The notes beneath the pieces are model-generated. The model was not told the origin of the DNA, ran no database searches, and saw only the letters and a list, made by a program, of their open reading frames with translations. The translations under genes were made by a program, and so were the position numbers. A stretch of DNA of 64,000 nt. Source: Aureimonas sp. Leaf427. GTDB taxonomy: Bacteria; Pseudomonadota; Alphaproteobacteria; Rhizobiales; Rhizobiaceae. The stretch's first letter is position 1, and every line of letters starts with the position of its first letter. This document shows positions 1-8,459 of the stretch, one piece after another. The DNA is taken from positions 99,016 to 163,015 of the forward strand of contig NZ_LMQW01000001.1 in the NCBI RefSeq assembly GCF_001425485.1, in the 5' to 3' direction.

Positions 1-1071
1 AGCCCCTCGGTCAGGATGTTCGCGTCGGCCCTGCGACAAGCGGGGTTGCGGGAGAGATGAGGCGCGGGACCTGGGGCGAAGTCGTGGCCCAATGCCGAGG
101 GTTGCGGGAGAGATGAGGCGCGGGACCTGGGGCGAAGTCGTGGCCCAATGCCGACCTCGCGACGCCGCACGAAGCGGGATTAACCATCCCGTCCACGACG
201 ATCGGACGGATCCGGCTTGGTCGCCGGATATCCCGACAGACGCCCGCGCGTGGACGCCGGAGGCGGACCAACCACACCACATACCCCCTACCGGAGGGTC
301 TTCCTCCGGCGTCCCGCCGCTCCCGACAAGGACGGCACCGAGCATCCCCGGCTTCAGGCTCCGCCCGCCGGCTCGACCATCACCCCGGCGCGAAGGCGTG
401 CGGGCGCTTCCATGCGTCGCAAGGCCCAACGAAGAGCAACCGTTCAGACCAAAAACCGCCCGTAACGCGCCTGATCTCCCTCTTTGCGGGGGAGATGGCC
501 GGCAGGCCAGAGGGGGGTGCCTCCCGCCGACCTCTCCACCGGCATCCTGCGAACCGTTCAGAGCACAGCGCCCCTGCGCACCCCCCTCTGCCTGCCGGCA
601 TCTCCCCCGCAAGGGGAGAGATCAGGCGGCGGGGCGGACAGCGGTCGTCCTGATCGGTAGCGGAGCATTTCGGTCAGACGCCGACTCGACCATCACCCCA
701 GCGCCCAAGGCGTGCAGGCGTTTCGGCACATCGGACGACCAGTTCAGACCACGCGCCGCCGGCGAAGCTGCCTGATCTCCCCACCTGAGGGGGAGATGTC
801 CGGCAGGACAGAGGGGGGCGCCGTCGAGCACGACCGTTAACGGGGTGCAAAGCCAAGACCCTCCGAGGCGAGCCGCGAGGCGCCCCCCCTCTGCCTTGCC
901 AGGCATCTCCCCCTCAAGGGGGGAGATCAAAAGCATCTCGACCGTCTCACACTTCGGCCAACTCACACCGAAGAGGCAGCCCCCGCCCCGCATGGTCCAC
1001 CATCACCCCGGCGCGATAACCCGCACACGCCTCGACGCATCGAAGAACCAGCCCCGACCCGCTCCCTCCCC
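1..1071. repeat. Gene-free region of mosaic palindromic repeats
   Basis: No credible gene lies in this first kilobase; the open frames here run through repeats on both strands. Two module types recur. Module A, with the core CCATCACCCCGGCGC, occurs near 371-480, 685-770 and 993-1068. Module B is about 50 bp, runs from GATCTCCC through GGGGGAGATG to CAGAGGGGGGCGCC, and contains its own small hairpin. It occurs as inverted pairs at about 466-521 with 577-629 and 770-823 with 877-933. A third B pair lies at 54903-55043. The organisation resembles rhizobial RIME-type intergenic mosaic elements; that family assignment is inference. Confidence 0.8.
43..154. repeat. Tandem duplication, 56 bp x 2
   Basis: Two back-to-back copies of a 56-bp unit (43-98 and 99-154) that read as identical. 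The unit starts with GGGTTGCGGG and ends with CCCAATGCCGA. The length is not a multiple of three and no convincing gene overlaps it, so it is a non-coding duplication. Identical copies suggest a recent event, or an assembly artefact. Confidence 0.85.
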
Positions 1072-1599
1072 TCATCCGCTCCGTGCCGCCACCCGGATCG
1101 CCGCGTTCAGGCGCGTCGTGGCGACGCCCTTCGCCATGGCCTCGATCGAAGCGGCGCTCTTGGAAAGCCCCACCGCCTGCGCCTTCGGAAGCAGCAGTCC
1201 TTCGGTCAGCGCGGTCCGCTTCTGGCGGAGGCGCGCGAGGAAGCTCGGCCGGTCCTGCGTGCTGCGGGAGAAGCGGGCGGCGTGGGGCGTGCGGGTGCCG
1301 CGCTCGACCTCCGAGAGATGCACCGTGACGTCCTCGATCCAATCCGAGGACAGCCGCGAGCCCGCCTCGATCAGAAGCAGCCAGTCGCCCTTGGCGGCGG
1401 CGACGACGGCGGAAAGGTCCGCGGCCGGCGCGACGCGGCAGCCGGCATGGTCGGCGACCTTGCGCGTGCCCGCATCCATCCCGACATCGAGCACGACGAC
1501 CTCGCGCACGAGGCCTTCCACGGCGCCGGACACGAGCGAGGCGAGGCTCGTGCCGAGGGCGGGGGCGTCGTCACCGGCTTCGATCAGGACAGTCAGCAT
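1072..1599 (-). CDS. Small glycosyltransferase-like protein
   Basis: A 175-residue protein whose N-terminal half looks like a GT-A (family 2) glycosyltransferase fold: a beta-strand start (LTVLIEAGDD), a variable middle, then GDWLLLIEAGSRLSSDWI where a metal-binding acidic motif would normally sit. The classical DXD is not obvious, so catalytic activity is uncertain. The C-terminal half is basic and helical. Rhizobial genomes carry short proteins of this kind annotated as glycosyl transferase; no substrate can be inferred. It is divergent from the radical SAM gene, and its 3' end abuts the repeat cluster. Confidence 0.6.
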   Translation of the reverse strand: MLTVLIEAGDDAPALGTSLASLVSGAVEGLVREVVVLDVGMDAGTRKVADHAGCRVAPAADLSAVVAAAKGDWLLLIEAGSRLSSDWIEDVTVHLSEVERGTRTPHAARFSRSTQDRPSFLARLRQKRTALTEGLLLPKAQAVGLSKSAASIEAMAKGVATTRLNAAIRVAARSG

Positions 1600-1657
1600 G
1601 CCTTTCGCTTAGCGGATCGGCCGAACCGGGAAAAGCCGAAATCCGTCTGTCCATTTT

Positions 1658-1672
1658 GTTCTTGTATTGTTC
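1658..1672 (+). promoter_or_regulatory. LexA (SOS) box, GTTC-N7-GTTC
   Basis: Perfect direct repeat GTTC (1658-1661), seven bases, GTTC (1669-1672), in a locally AT-rich stretch about 57 bp before the start of the radical SAM gene. GTTC-N7-GTTC is the established LexA operator of alphaproteobacteria. Position and composition fit a promoter-overlapping operator, so damage-inducible expression of the downstream gene is predicted. Confidence 0.7.
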
Positions 1673-1729
1673 TCATTTCACCGTTAGGACTTTGATCATA
1701 GATCGACGATTGGATCGGAAGTGCCTCCC

Positions 1730-2890
1730 ATGCAGAGCGTCCAGATCGCAGACCGCGCCGCCTTCGCCTCATCGAACGGCATCGACATCGCGGACCATAT
1801 CATCGCCGAATCGGGCCTTCGCCTCGCCTTCGACCGGCGACGCGGGCGGGGCGCGGCGACGAACGCCTCCGGCCGCTACGAGCCCTTCGCGCGCAGCGCC
1901 TACGACGACGGCTGGAACTCGCTCGACGAGCTTCCCGCGTTGAGGACCGACGTCCAGGTGGAGAAGCCGAAGACGATCATCACGAGAAACGCCTCTCCGG
2001 ACATTTCCTTCGACCGCTCGGTGAACCCCTATCGCGGCTGCGAGCATGGCTGCGTCTATTGCTTCGCCCGGCCGAGCCACGCCTATATGGGCCTCTCCTC
2101 CGGCCTCGACTTCGAGACCAAGCTCTTCGCCAAGCCGAACGCGGCGCAGCTCTTGGAGGCGGAGCTGTCCAAGCCCGGCTACGAGCCGCGCTCCATCGCC
2201 ATCGGCACGAACACCGATCCCTATCAGCCGATCGAGAAGAGCTGGCGCATCATGCGCGAAATCCTCGAAGTGCTGGAGGCCGCCGATCATCCGGTCGGCA
2301 TCGTCACGAAATCCGCGCTGGTGACGCGCGACATCGACATTCTCTCGCGCATGGCGGCCAAGGGGCTCGCCAAGGTCGCGCTCTCCGTCACGACGCTCGA
2401 CCGGACGCTCGCCCGCGCCATGGAGCCACGCGCCGCGACCCCGGCCAAGCGGATCGATGCCGTGCGCGCGCTCAGCGAAGCCGGCATCCCGACCATGGTC
2501 ATGACCGCGCCGATCATTCCCGGCCTCAACGACCACGAAATCGAAAAGCTGCTCGAAGCGGCGGAGGCCGCCGGCGCGAAGGAAGCGGGCTACGTTCTCC
2601 TGCGCCTGCCGCTCGAGGTCAGCCCGCTCTTCAAGGACTGGCTGCTGCGGCATTATCCCAACCGCTACCGCCACGTCCTGTCGCTGCTGCGCCAGATGCG
2701 CGACGGCAAGGACTACGATGCGGAATGGGGTAAGCGCATGAAGGGCACGGGCCCCTACGCCTTCCAGATCAAGCGCCGCTTCGAGCTGGCCGCGCGGCGC
2801 CTCGGCCTTAACGAGAGCCGTCTGAAGCTGCGCACCGACCTCTTCCGCGCCCCGAAGTCTCAAGCGGGGGTACAGCTGTCGCTGCTCTGA
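1730..2890 (+). CDS. PA0069-family radical SAM protein
   Basis: A 386-residue radical SAM enzyme. The cluster-binding motif CEHGCVYC (about C104, C108, C111) matches the CX3CX2C signature and sits in the RGCEHGCVYCFARPSH context typical of PA0069-family proteins, distant relatives of spore photoproduct lyase SplB. It should bind a [4Fe-4S] cluster and cleave S-adenosylmethionine; the substrate of the family is not established. I chose ATG 1730 because GGAAG lies eight bases upstream; GTG 1721 adds three residues. The LexA box just upstream suggests a role in DNA damage responses. rnhB follows about 250 bp downstream. Confidence 0.88.
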   Translation: MQSVQIADRAAFASSNGIDIADHIIAESGLRLAFDRRRGRGAATNASGRYEPFARSAYDDGWNSLDELPALRTDVQVEKPKTIITRNASPDISFDRSVNPYRGCEHGCVYCFARPSHAYMGLSSGLDFETKLFAKPNAAQLLEAELSKPGYEPRSIAIGTNTDPYQPIEKSWRIMREILEVLEAADHPVGIVTKSALVTRDIDILSRMAAKGLAKVALSVTTLDRTLARAMEPRAATPAKRIDAVRALSEAGIPTMVMTAPIIPGLNDHEIEKLLEAAEAAGAKEAGYVLLRLPLEVSPLFKDWLLRHYPNRYRHVLSLLRQMRDGKDYDAEWGKRMKGTGPYAFQIKRRFELAARRLGLNESRLKLRTDLFRAPKSQAGVQLSLL

Positions 2891-3139
2891 CTTCGGACTG
2901 ACGTTCTAGGCGCAATATGGTCCGTCCCGCTGACGCGCGCAGCACAATTGGTGAAGCACCGAGCGAAGACCGAAGCGACACGAAGCCCGACGCCTCCCGG
3001 AAACGGGATGCTTCGGACGATGCCCATCCACCGAGAGATCTCGGGATGTTCGAATGACGAATCGTCGGCCGCTCTCGTGGCCGGCGCTGCCTGTCGCGGG
3101 CCGACCCCGGTCGCGGCGGGCCTTGTGGAGAATCGGGGA

Positions 3140-4030
3140 ATGCGCGAGTTTCGCCGCACGATGGCTCGCCTTGACCCCGATTCTCCCGCCTCTTCTCCGA
3201 TGGTTTCGACGGCCAACGGCGATTCATCCGCGTTCTCTGCCGAGCCTATGGGGCTGCTGACGGAGGATGTTGCGACCAAGGTCGATCTGCCGGCGCTTTC
3301 AGCCACGGGCTTCAGCCTGAAACCCGCTTCGAAGCAACGTGGTCGGACCACCGGCACCACCGTCTCGCGCGGCGAGATACCCTCTGCAGCGGGGACCGAG
3401 CCCACCCCTGCCAAGGGCCCGGATTACGCGATCGAATCCGAACGGCTCGATCGCGGCGCCCGTCATGTCGCGGGCGTCGACGAGGCCGGGCGCGGGCCGC
3501 TGGCAGGTCCGGTCGTCGCCGCCGCGGTCATTCTCGATCTGGCTTCCCTGCCGAAGGGGCTCGACGATTCCAAGAAGCTCACCGCCGCCGAGCGCGAGCG
3601 CCTCTTCGACGAGATCGTAGCCGGCGCCGCCTTCTGCGTGGCGTCCGCGAGCGCCGCGGAGATCGATCGCCTCAACATACGGCAGGCCACGCTTCTCGCC
3701 ATGACGCGGGCGCTGGCCGGCCTGGAGCGCCAACCCTGCCACGCCATCGTCGATGGGCGCGACGTGCCCGCTCTCTGGGCTTCGCGCGGTACGGCAGTCA
3801 TTTCCGGCGATGCCCGGTCGCTCTCCATCGCCGCCGCGTCGATCGTCGCGAAGGTCACGCGGGACCGGATGATGCAGCGCCTCTGCCAGGCCTTCCCCGC
3901 CTACGGCTTCTCCCGTCACATGGGATACGGCACGGCGGAGCATCGCCTGGCCCTCGACCGCCACGGCCCCTGCCCCTTCCACCGCATGACCTTCAGCCCG
4001 ATCCGCCAAGGCGTCCTCGATCTCGGCTGA
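3140..4030 (+). CDS. rnhB: Ribonuclease HII
   Basis: Endonuclease that cleaves the RNA strand of RNA-DNA hybrids and removes single ribonucleotides from DNA. The catalytic core begins with [16 protein letters not shown] and carries the acidic set: Asp and Glu of DEAGRG, Asp of IVDGRD, and Asp of KVTRDRMM. The core of about 200 residues ends the protein. The start is uncertain: about 100 low-complexity residues precede the core from ATG 3140 (GGAG nine bases upstream). ATG 3248 would give a shorter form, and the frame is open back to 2948. Several GANTC sites lie in this 5' part, but no ccrM gene follows, although rnhB is beside ccrM in some alphaproteobacteria. Confidence 0.88.
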   Translation: MREFRRTMARLDPDSPASSPMVSTANGDSSAFSAEPMGLLTEDVATKVDLPALSATGFSLKPASKQRGRTTGTTVSRGEIPSAAGTEPTPAKGPDYAIESERLDRGARHVAGVDEAGRGPLAGPVVAAAVILDLASLPKGLDDSKKLTAAERERLFDEIVAGAAFCVASASAAEIDRLNIRQATLLAMTRALAGLERQPCHAIVDGRDVPALWASRGTAVISGDARSLSIAAASIVAKVTRDRMMQRLCQAFPAYGFSRHMGYGTAEHRLALDRHGPCPFHRMTFSPIRQGVLDLG

Positions 4031-4078
4031 GACGGCGAAGGCCCCCTCGCTCGTGCGGACAGAGCGGCCCGGCCTAAA

Positions 4079-4175
4079 GTCTGTCAGGTTCATCCTGAAC
4101 CAGACAGACTGTGGATTCCTTCGTTGTCGTTTGTCTTTTCGAGATAACCGGTTCCCACTGATCCCCGACAAACTC
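4079..4175. repeat. Dispersed 97-bp MITE-like repeat, copy 1
   Basis: Aligns without gaps, at roughly three-quarters identity, with 39051-39147. The ends are inverted (GTCTGTCAGG at the left, CCCCGACAAACTC at the right). The left third also forms a hairpin: TCTGTC-n-GGTTCA, three bases, TGAACC-n-GACAGA. It contains no coding sequence. The structure is that of a small non-autonomous element or palindromic intergenic repeat. Confidence 0.75.
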
Positions 4176-4235
4176 CAGCGTCGCTCTCGACCCGATCCCC
4201 GAGCCGGCGCTCCCGACAAAACGCCCGCGCACAGC

Positions 4236-4266
4236 GAAAACGCCGCGGCCTCTCGGCCACGGCGTC
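4236..4266 (-). terminator. Rho-independent terminator of the F0 operon
   Basis: On the minus strand a GC-rich hairpin (ACGCCGTGGCC, GAGA, GGCCGCGGCGT) is followed by TTTTC. It lies about 25 bp past the atpF stop codon, where the F0 operon should end. Confidence 0.8.
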
Positions 4267-4291
4267 TCACATTCAGCGGGATCGAACCCGA

Positions 4292-4771
4292 TCAGTTCAG
4301 CTGCTTGCGCACATCCGCGATCGACTGGTCGATGAACTGGCCGCTCTGGCCGGAAGCGTTGCGGTCGGCGATGATCTTGGTCGCGGCGGCGACGGCGATG
4401 TCGACGGCCGAGGCGCGGACTTCGGCGATGGCGTCGCTCTCGGCCTGGCTGATCTTCAGCTCGGCCATCGAGGCGCGGCGGGCGACGTAGTCCTCGCTCT
4501 TGACCTTCGCCTCCTGGAGAATGGCGGCGGCTTCGCGGCGGGCGCCTTCGACGATCTCGCGCGCTTCGGTCTCGGCATCCTTGCGGCGGCGCTGATACTC
4601 GGCGAGTTGCGCCTTGGCCTCTTCCTTCAGCGCCCGGGCCTCGTCGAGATCGGAGCGGATGCGGGCGGCACGGGCGTCGAGCGCCTTCGTGATCATGCCC
4701 GGCACCTTGAAATAGGAGACGAGGATCAGGAAGAGGACGAGGGCGACGAAGGCCCAGAACGTGTTGTCCAT
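4292..4771 (-). CDS. atpF: ATP synthase F0 subunit b
   Basis: A 159-residue peripheral stalk subunit. One N-terminal membrane helix (FWAFVALVLFLILVSYF) is followed by a long charged helix, rich in Glu, Arg and Ala, that dimerises with b' and reaches F1 to act as stator. It is the last gene of the I-a-c-b'-b cluster, 12 bp after b'. Having both b and b' genes is normal in alphaproteobacteria and phototrophs. Confidence 0.95.
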   Translation of the reverse strand: MDNTFWAFVALVLFLILVSYFKVPGMITKALDARAARIRSDLDEARALKEEAKAQLAEYQRRRKDAETEAREIVEGARREAAAILQEAKVKSEDYVARRASMAELKISQAESDAIAEVRASAVDIAVAAATKIIADRNASGQSGQFIDQSIADVRKQLN

Positions 4772-4783
4772 CTCGGCTTCTCC

Positions 4784-5389
4784 TTAGGCGCGGACGGCGC
4801 GGACGGCGCCGGCGACTTCGTCCTGCGACACGTCGATCCCGGCAATCGCGTCGAGGATCGACTGGGCCGCCTCCTCGGCGATCGCGCCGACATCGGCGAG
4901 CGCGCTCTGCTTGATCTCTTCGATGCGAACGCGGGCGGCTTCGAGCTTGGCGTCGAGATCGCCCTCGACCCGGGCGCGCTCGGCGTCGGCCTCGACCTTG
5001 GCGGCCTCGCGGGCCTCGATGGCGATCTTGTGCGAGCGCTCGCGGGCGCTGGCGAGATCCTGCTCGTAGGCCGCGAGCGCCAGATCGGCGTCGGCCTTCA
5101 TGGTCTCGGCGGCGGAAATGTCGAGCGCGATCCGGTCGCGGCGGTTCTCGATGATCCCGCCGAGGCGCGGCAGGATCGCCTTCTGCAGAAGGATGTAGAA
5201 GAGGCCGAAGCTGATCGCGAGCCAGAGGAGCTGCGAGGGAAAATACTGTGCGTCCATCGGCGGAAACACGGTGCTGTGCCCAGCGCCCTGTTCGGTGAGT
5301 TCGCCATGGATTTCGGATTCCAGACCCGGCAGTTCGGCATGGCCATCAGCGGGAGCTTGTGTCTGCGCGTAGGCCGCGGTCACGAACAT
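4784..5389 (-). CDS. atpG: ATP synthase F0 subunit b'
   Basis: A 201-residue second stalk subunit. It has an N-terminal extension of about 50 residues, one membrane segment (LLWLAISFGLFYILL), then a long alanine- and charge-rich coiled coil. The family's PRLGGIIENRRDRI motif follows the membrane helix and is characteristic of b/b' subunits. It lies between the c and b genes, 85 bp after atpE and 12 bp before atpF. The symbols atpG and atpF2 are both used for this gene; atpG should not be confused with F1 gamma. Confidence 0.93.
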   Translation of the reverse strand: MFVTAAYAQTQAPADGHAELPGLESEIHGELTEQGAGHSTVFPPMDAQYFPSQLLWLAISFGLFYILLQKAILPRLGGIIENRRDRIALDISAAETMKADADLALAAYEQDLASARERSHKIAIEAREAAKVEADAERARVEGDLDAKLEAARVRIEEIKQSALADVGAIAEEAAQSILDAIAGIDVSQDEVAGAVRAVRA

Positions 5390-5474
5390 GGGGTCTCATC
5401 TCCGGGGGAAGAAAGGCCGGCCGGTGGCGATAGCGCCAACCCGGCCGGCGATCAGACTGTCGCTGCTTTGCGGA

Positions 5475-5702
5475 TCAGACCGCGAAGAGCAGCAGAAGCG
5501 CGACGAGCAGCGAGAAGATGCCGAGAGCTTCCGTCACCGCGAAGCCGAAGATCAGGCGGCCGAACTGGCCGTCGGCAGCGGAGGGGTTGCGCAGCGCGCC
5601 GGCGAGATACTGGGCGAACATGTTGCCGAGGCCGAGGGCCGTACCGGCCATGCCGAAGCAGGCGAGACCAGCGCCGATGTAACGTGCAGCTTCCGCGTCC
5701 AT
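5475..5702 (-). CDS. atpE: ATP synthase F0 subunit c
   Basis: A 75-residue hairpin of two membrane helices that forms the proton-driven rotor ring. Helix 1 carries the glycine-rich GLGNMFAQ region, the RNPSA polar loop sits near residues 38-42, and helix 2 carries the essential proton-binding carboxylate Glu58 in AVTEALGIF. The length and loop match the family. An 84-bp gap separates it from atpB upstream, leaving room for its strong ribosome binding site (AAGGAGA before the ATG). Confidence 0.96.
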   Translation of the reverse strand: MDAEAARYIGAGLACFGMAGTALGLGNMFAQYLAGALRNPSAADGQFGRLIFGFAVTEALGIFSLLVALLLLFAV

Positions 5703-5786
5703 GGGAATCTCCTTTGTGTGGAAGTCGTTGAGTGGCTGTTTGAGGAAACGAGGACCCGGACGGGCACCCGCGACGTAACGGAGCGA

Positions 5787-6536
5787 TCAGTGGTGCGGAT
5801 GCACCGCGTCGTTGAGGTACATGCAGGTCAGGACCGCGAAGACGTAGGCCTGGAGGAAAGCCACCAGGAATTCAAGTCCGGTCAGCGCGACGGTCATGAT
5901 CATCGGCAGGATGGCGCCGCCGACGCCGACGGCGCCGAGCGCCGAGAGCGAGACCACGAAGCCCGCGAAGACCTTCAGCGTGATGTGACCCGCCAGCATG
6001 TTGGCGAAGAGACGAACCGAGAGCGAGATCGGCCGCGACAGGAACGAGATCACCTCGATCAAGACGACGAAGGGCAGGATGACCCCCGGCACGCCGTGCG
6101 GGACGAAGAGCTTGAACCAGGAGAGCCCGTGCTTGGCGATGCCGTATCCCACCACGGTGAGGATGACGAGCAGCGCCAGCGCGAAGGTGACGATGATGTG
6201 GCTCGTCACCGTGAAGAAATACGGGAACATGCCGAGCAGGTTCGCCACCAGCACGAACATGAAGAGCGAGAAGACGAGCGGGAAGAACTGCATCCCGGAC
6301 TTGCCCGCCGCGTCGCGCAGCATGTTGGCGATGAACTCATAGCTCATCTCGGCGATCGACTGCGTGCGGTTCGGCACGAGCGCGCGATTGCCGGTCGACC
6401 ACCAGAGGAAGCCGGCGGCAACCGCCGTCGTGGCGACCATGAACAGCGACGAATTGGTGAAGGAGAAATCGAGCCCGCCGATCTCGATCGGCACCAGCTT
6501 CTGGATCACGAATTGATGGAGCGGGTCGTTAGCCAA
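5787..6536 (-). CDS. atpB: ATP synthase F0 subunit a
   Basis: A 249-residue integral membrane subunit with about five or six hydrophobic segments, forming the two proton half-channels beside the c-ring. The indispensable arginine is Arg175 in [15 protein letters not shown], the family's signature helix. Length and topology are as expected for alphaproteobacteria. It is transcribed after atpI and before atpE. Confidence 0.96.
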   Translation of the reverse strand: MANDPLHQFVIQKLVPIEIGGLDFSFTNSSLFMVATTAVAAGFLWWSTGNRALVPNRTQSIAEMSYEFIANMLRDAAGKSGMQFFPLVFSLFMFVLVANLLGMFPYFFTVTSHIIVTFALALLVILTVVGYGIAKHGLSWFKLFVPHGVPGVILPFVVLIEVISFLSRPISLSVRLFANMLAGHITLKVFAGFVVSLSALGAVGVGGAILPMIMTVALTGLEFLVAFLQAYVFAVLTCMYLNDAVHPHH

Positions 6537-6656
6537 ACTTCACTGCCCTTTAGCTGCGGCAGGCTCCCGGCGGAGCCCTCCTGCCCCTCGTCGGAGCCGC
6601 CCTGCCATAGCCGCATGGTTTGGCGCGCGCAACCGTTTCTTCGCCTTGATCCCGAC

Positions 6657-7109
6657 CTAATCTGCGGGATCGGCATCCTTTTCCACGGGTGTGGCCTTCG
6701 CCGCGGGGACGGGCCCGGCCTGCGGCACCCGCCCGACCGATCGCAGCACGTTGAGAACGCCGGCGACGAAGCCCAGGAGCAGGAAGACGATGAGGCCGAA
6801 GGGCTGCGTGCCCGCGACCTTGTCGACGAGATAGCCGATGCCCGCTCCGGCGATGACGCCCGCGACGAATTCGCTGGCGAGCTTCATCCCGTCCGCCGCG
6901 CCCCGGATCGACGAGCCCGGCCCGTCCTTGGCGGGCTTCTCGGCAGCGCGCTTGGCCGAAAGCCGGGCCTCCAGCGCCTCCCGGCGCGCCACGAGCTCGG
7001 CATCGGGCACGGGCTCCGGGGGCAGATCGGGTTCGGCTTCTCCGGGACGGCGGCGATCGGACATGACGGAACGTTCCTTCCCGGCGACCGGCCGGCACCC
7101 GTCAGGCAT
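6657..7109 (-). CDS. atpI: ATP synthase accessory protein AtpI
   Basis: A 150-residue membrane protein that opens the F0 operon. The N-terminal 70 residues are polar (RRRPGEAEPDLPPEPVPDAE...). Two membrane helices follow (FVAGVIAGAGIGYLVDKVAG and GLIVFLLLGFVAGVLNVL). AtpI family proteins are thought to assist c-ring assembly or supply magnesium; they are not essential subunits. The 120-bp gap to atpB is longer than the other spacings. Confidence 0.88.
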   Translation of the reverse strand: MPDGCRPVAGKERSVMSDRRRPGEAEPDLPPEPVPDAELVARREALEARLSAKRAAEKPAKDGPGSSIRGAADGMKLASEFVAGVIAGAGIGYLVDKVAGTQPFGLIVFLLLGFVAGVLNVLRSVGRVPQAGPVPAAKATPVEKDADPAD

Positions 7110-7159
7110 GGAGGGCCGGACGCTCCGCCGTCAAGCGCCGGGGCGCCGCCCGGGAGCCC

Positions 7160-8416
7160 TTATCGCCAGCCGCCACCATAGGTGCGGTAGAAGATATGGC
7201 GACCGATCTTGTCGACCTCCTGCATGGCGTTGGCCCAGCGGGGATGGACGTAGGTCGCATGGTAGTGGGTGGAGGAGCCGACGTCGGCGAGCCAGATCTT
7301 GCCCTCCGAGACCTTTCCGGCGATCTCCTTGGCCAGCGCATAGGCGCGCTTGTTGAGGATGCGGTCCTTGATGGCGTCGCAGGCGAAGGAGAACTGGCAG
7401 CGATTGCGCCAGGTCTTGTTCTGGTAGACGACGCCGCAGATCGTCTTCGGATAGGTCGGGTTGCGCACCCGGTTCAGGATGACCTGCGCGACGGCGGCCT
7501 GGCCCTCCTCCGATTCGCCGCGCGCCTCGAAGTAGATGCCGGTGGCAAGGCAGGTCTGCTCCTTCGCCGAGAAGGCGGAGGCCGGAAGCGGCGTCGCGGC
7601 CCAGGCGTGGTCGTCGCGCCCGAGCGGGGGAACGAAGTCCCGGCCGGCGGGTCCTGTGTCCTTGAGGATGCGCCCGAAGAGGCTGGCGACCGGGTTGGCG
7701 GCAGGCTCCGTCGCGGCGTAGCCGAGCGCGGAGATCTCGCTCGCCGGCGCGCTGGCCGCGATCAAGGCCGGCGCGGCCTTGCCGCCGCTCTTCTTCGATT
7801 GGATGGCCGCGATCATCACGCGGTCCGGCGTGCCCTTGCGCAACGGGGAGTCGGCCTCGACCTTCGGCTCGAAGGTCATGGCGACCTCGATCGCGCGGTC
7901 GGCGGCGACGGGCTTGGCGGCGGCGGTCATGAAGCCGGCGGTCGACAGATCGACGCTCGGCCGCAGAAGGCTCTGGCGCTCCAAGATGGAGCCGGCGCTG
8001 AAGGCTTTCGGCAGCGAGCGCGGCGTCGCGGCGAGGACGCGCCGGCTCTTGTCGCGGCGGTTGACGCGCGCCTCGTCCGGCGTCTCGAAGCTCTCGCGGC
8101 CGGTCTCCATCGTGTAGACGCCGCCCGCCGCCTGGAAACCCGCCCCCTTCGGCGCGGATGTCGACCGGGCCCCGTCGGCGAAGGCGAAGGTGGCCTTCTC
8201 GATCGAACCTGCGGGCGAGGGAATGAAGGTCGCCTGCCAGCGCGCCTGGTTGCGAGGGCCTTCCAGAAGGCTCGTCATGTCCTGAAGCGCGATATCCGCG
8301 GTCGTCAGAGGAAGCATCGCGAGCCCCGCCCCGAGAATGAGAGCGAAGCGCTTCGGGACGGCCGGACGGCGCCCGATCAGGTCCCTCAGCGCGGGGCGCT
8401 TCGCCGTCTGTTCCAT
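7160..8416 (-). CDS. Cell wall hydrolase, SleB/Hydrolase_2 family
   Basis: A 418-residue protein with an N-terminal membrane anchor or signal (FALILGAGLAMLPLTTADIA) and a long low-complexity middle. The C-terminal Hydrolase_2 domain contains CLATGIYFEARGESEEGQ, with the probable catalytic Glu in ARGE, and VILNRVRNPTYPKTICGVVY. SleB-type domains act on peptidoglycan, as lytic transglycosylases in spore-formers; in non-sporing bacteria they are taken to remodel the cell wall. I chose ATG 8416 over 8443 because GAGG lies nine bases upstream. The inverted repeat at 8460-8484 sits in the promoter region. Confidence 0.85.
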   Translation of the reverse strand: MEQTAKRPALRDLIGRRPAVPKRFALILGAGLAMLPLTTADIALQDMTSLLEGPRNQARWQATFIPSPAGSIEKATFAFADGARSTSAPKGAGFQAAGGVYTMETGRESFETPDEARVNRRDKSRRVLAATPRSLPKAFSAGSILERQSLLRPSVDLSTAGFMTAAAKPVAADRAIEVAMTFEPKVEADSPLRKGTPDRVMIAAIQSKKSGGKAAPALIAASAPASEISALGYAATEPAANPVASLFGRILKDTGPAGRDFVPPLGRDDHAWAATPLPASAFSAKEQTCLATGIYFEARGESEEGQAAVAQVILNRVRNPTYPKTICGVVYQNKTWRNRCQFSFACDAIKDRILNKRAYALAKEIAGKVSEGKIWLADVGSSTHYHATYVHPRWANAMQEVDKIGRHIFYRTYGGGWR

Positions 8417-8459
8417 GCCCCGACACCTCGTCCCGTTCATCACAGGGGCGATTGTGTTT

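Noticed and set aside
92-775. A 227-codon plus-strand frame across the repeat cluster
   Set aside because: It runs through inverted repeats and module A copies, has low-complexity Pro/Arg/Ser content and no ribosome site.
466-933. CRISPR array
   Set aside because: Repeats are inverted pairs with internal hairpins and unequal spacing, with no cas genes nearby; no CRISPR was seen anywhere in the window.
3044-3060. Second LexA box before rnhB (GTTCGAATGACGAATC)
   Set aside because: Only one GTTC half-site is present; the second tetramer is GAAT.
5388-7181. A 597-codon plus-strand frame opposite the F0 genes
   Set aside because: Complementary to well-identified atpE, atpB and atpI; charged low-complexity composition typical of antisense frames.
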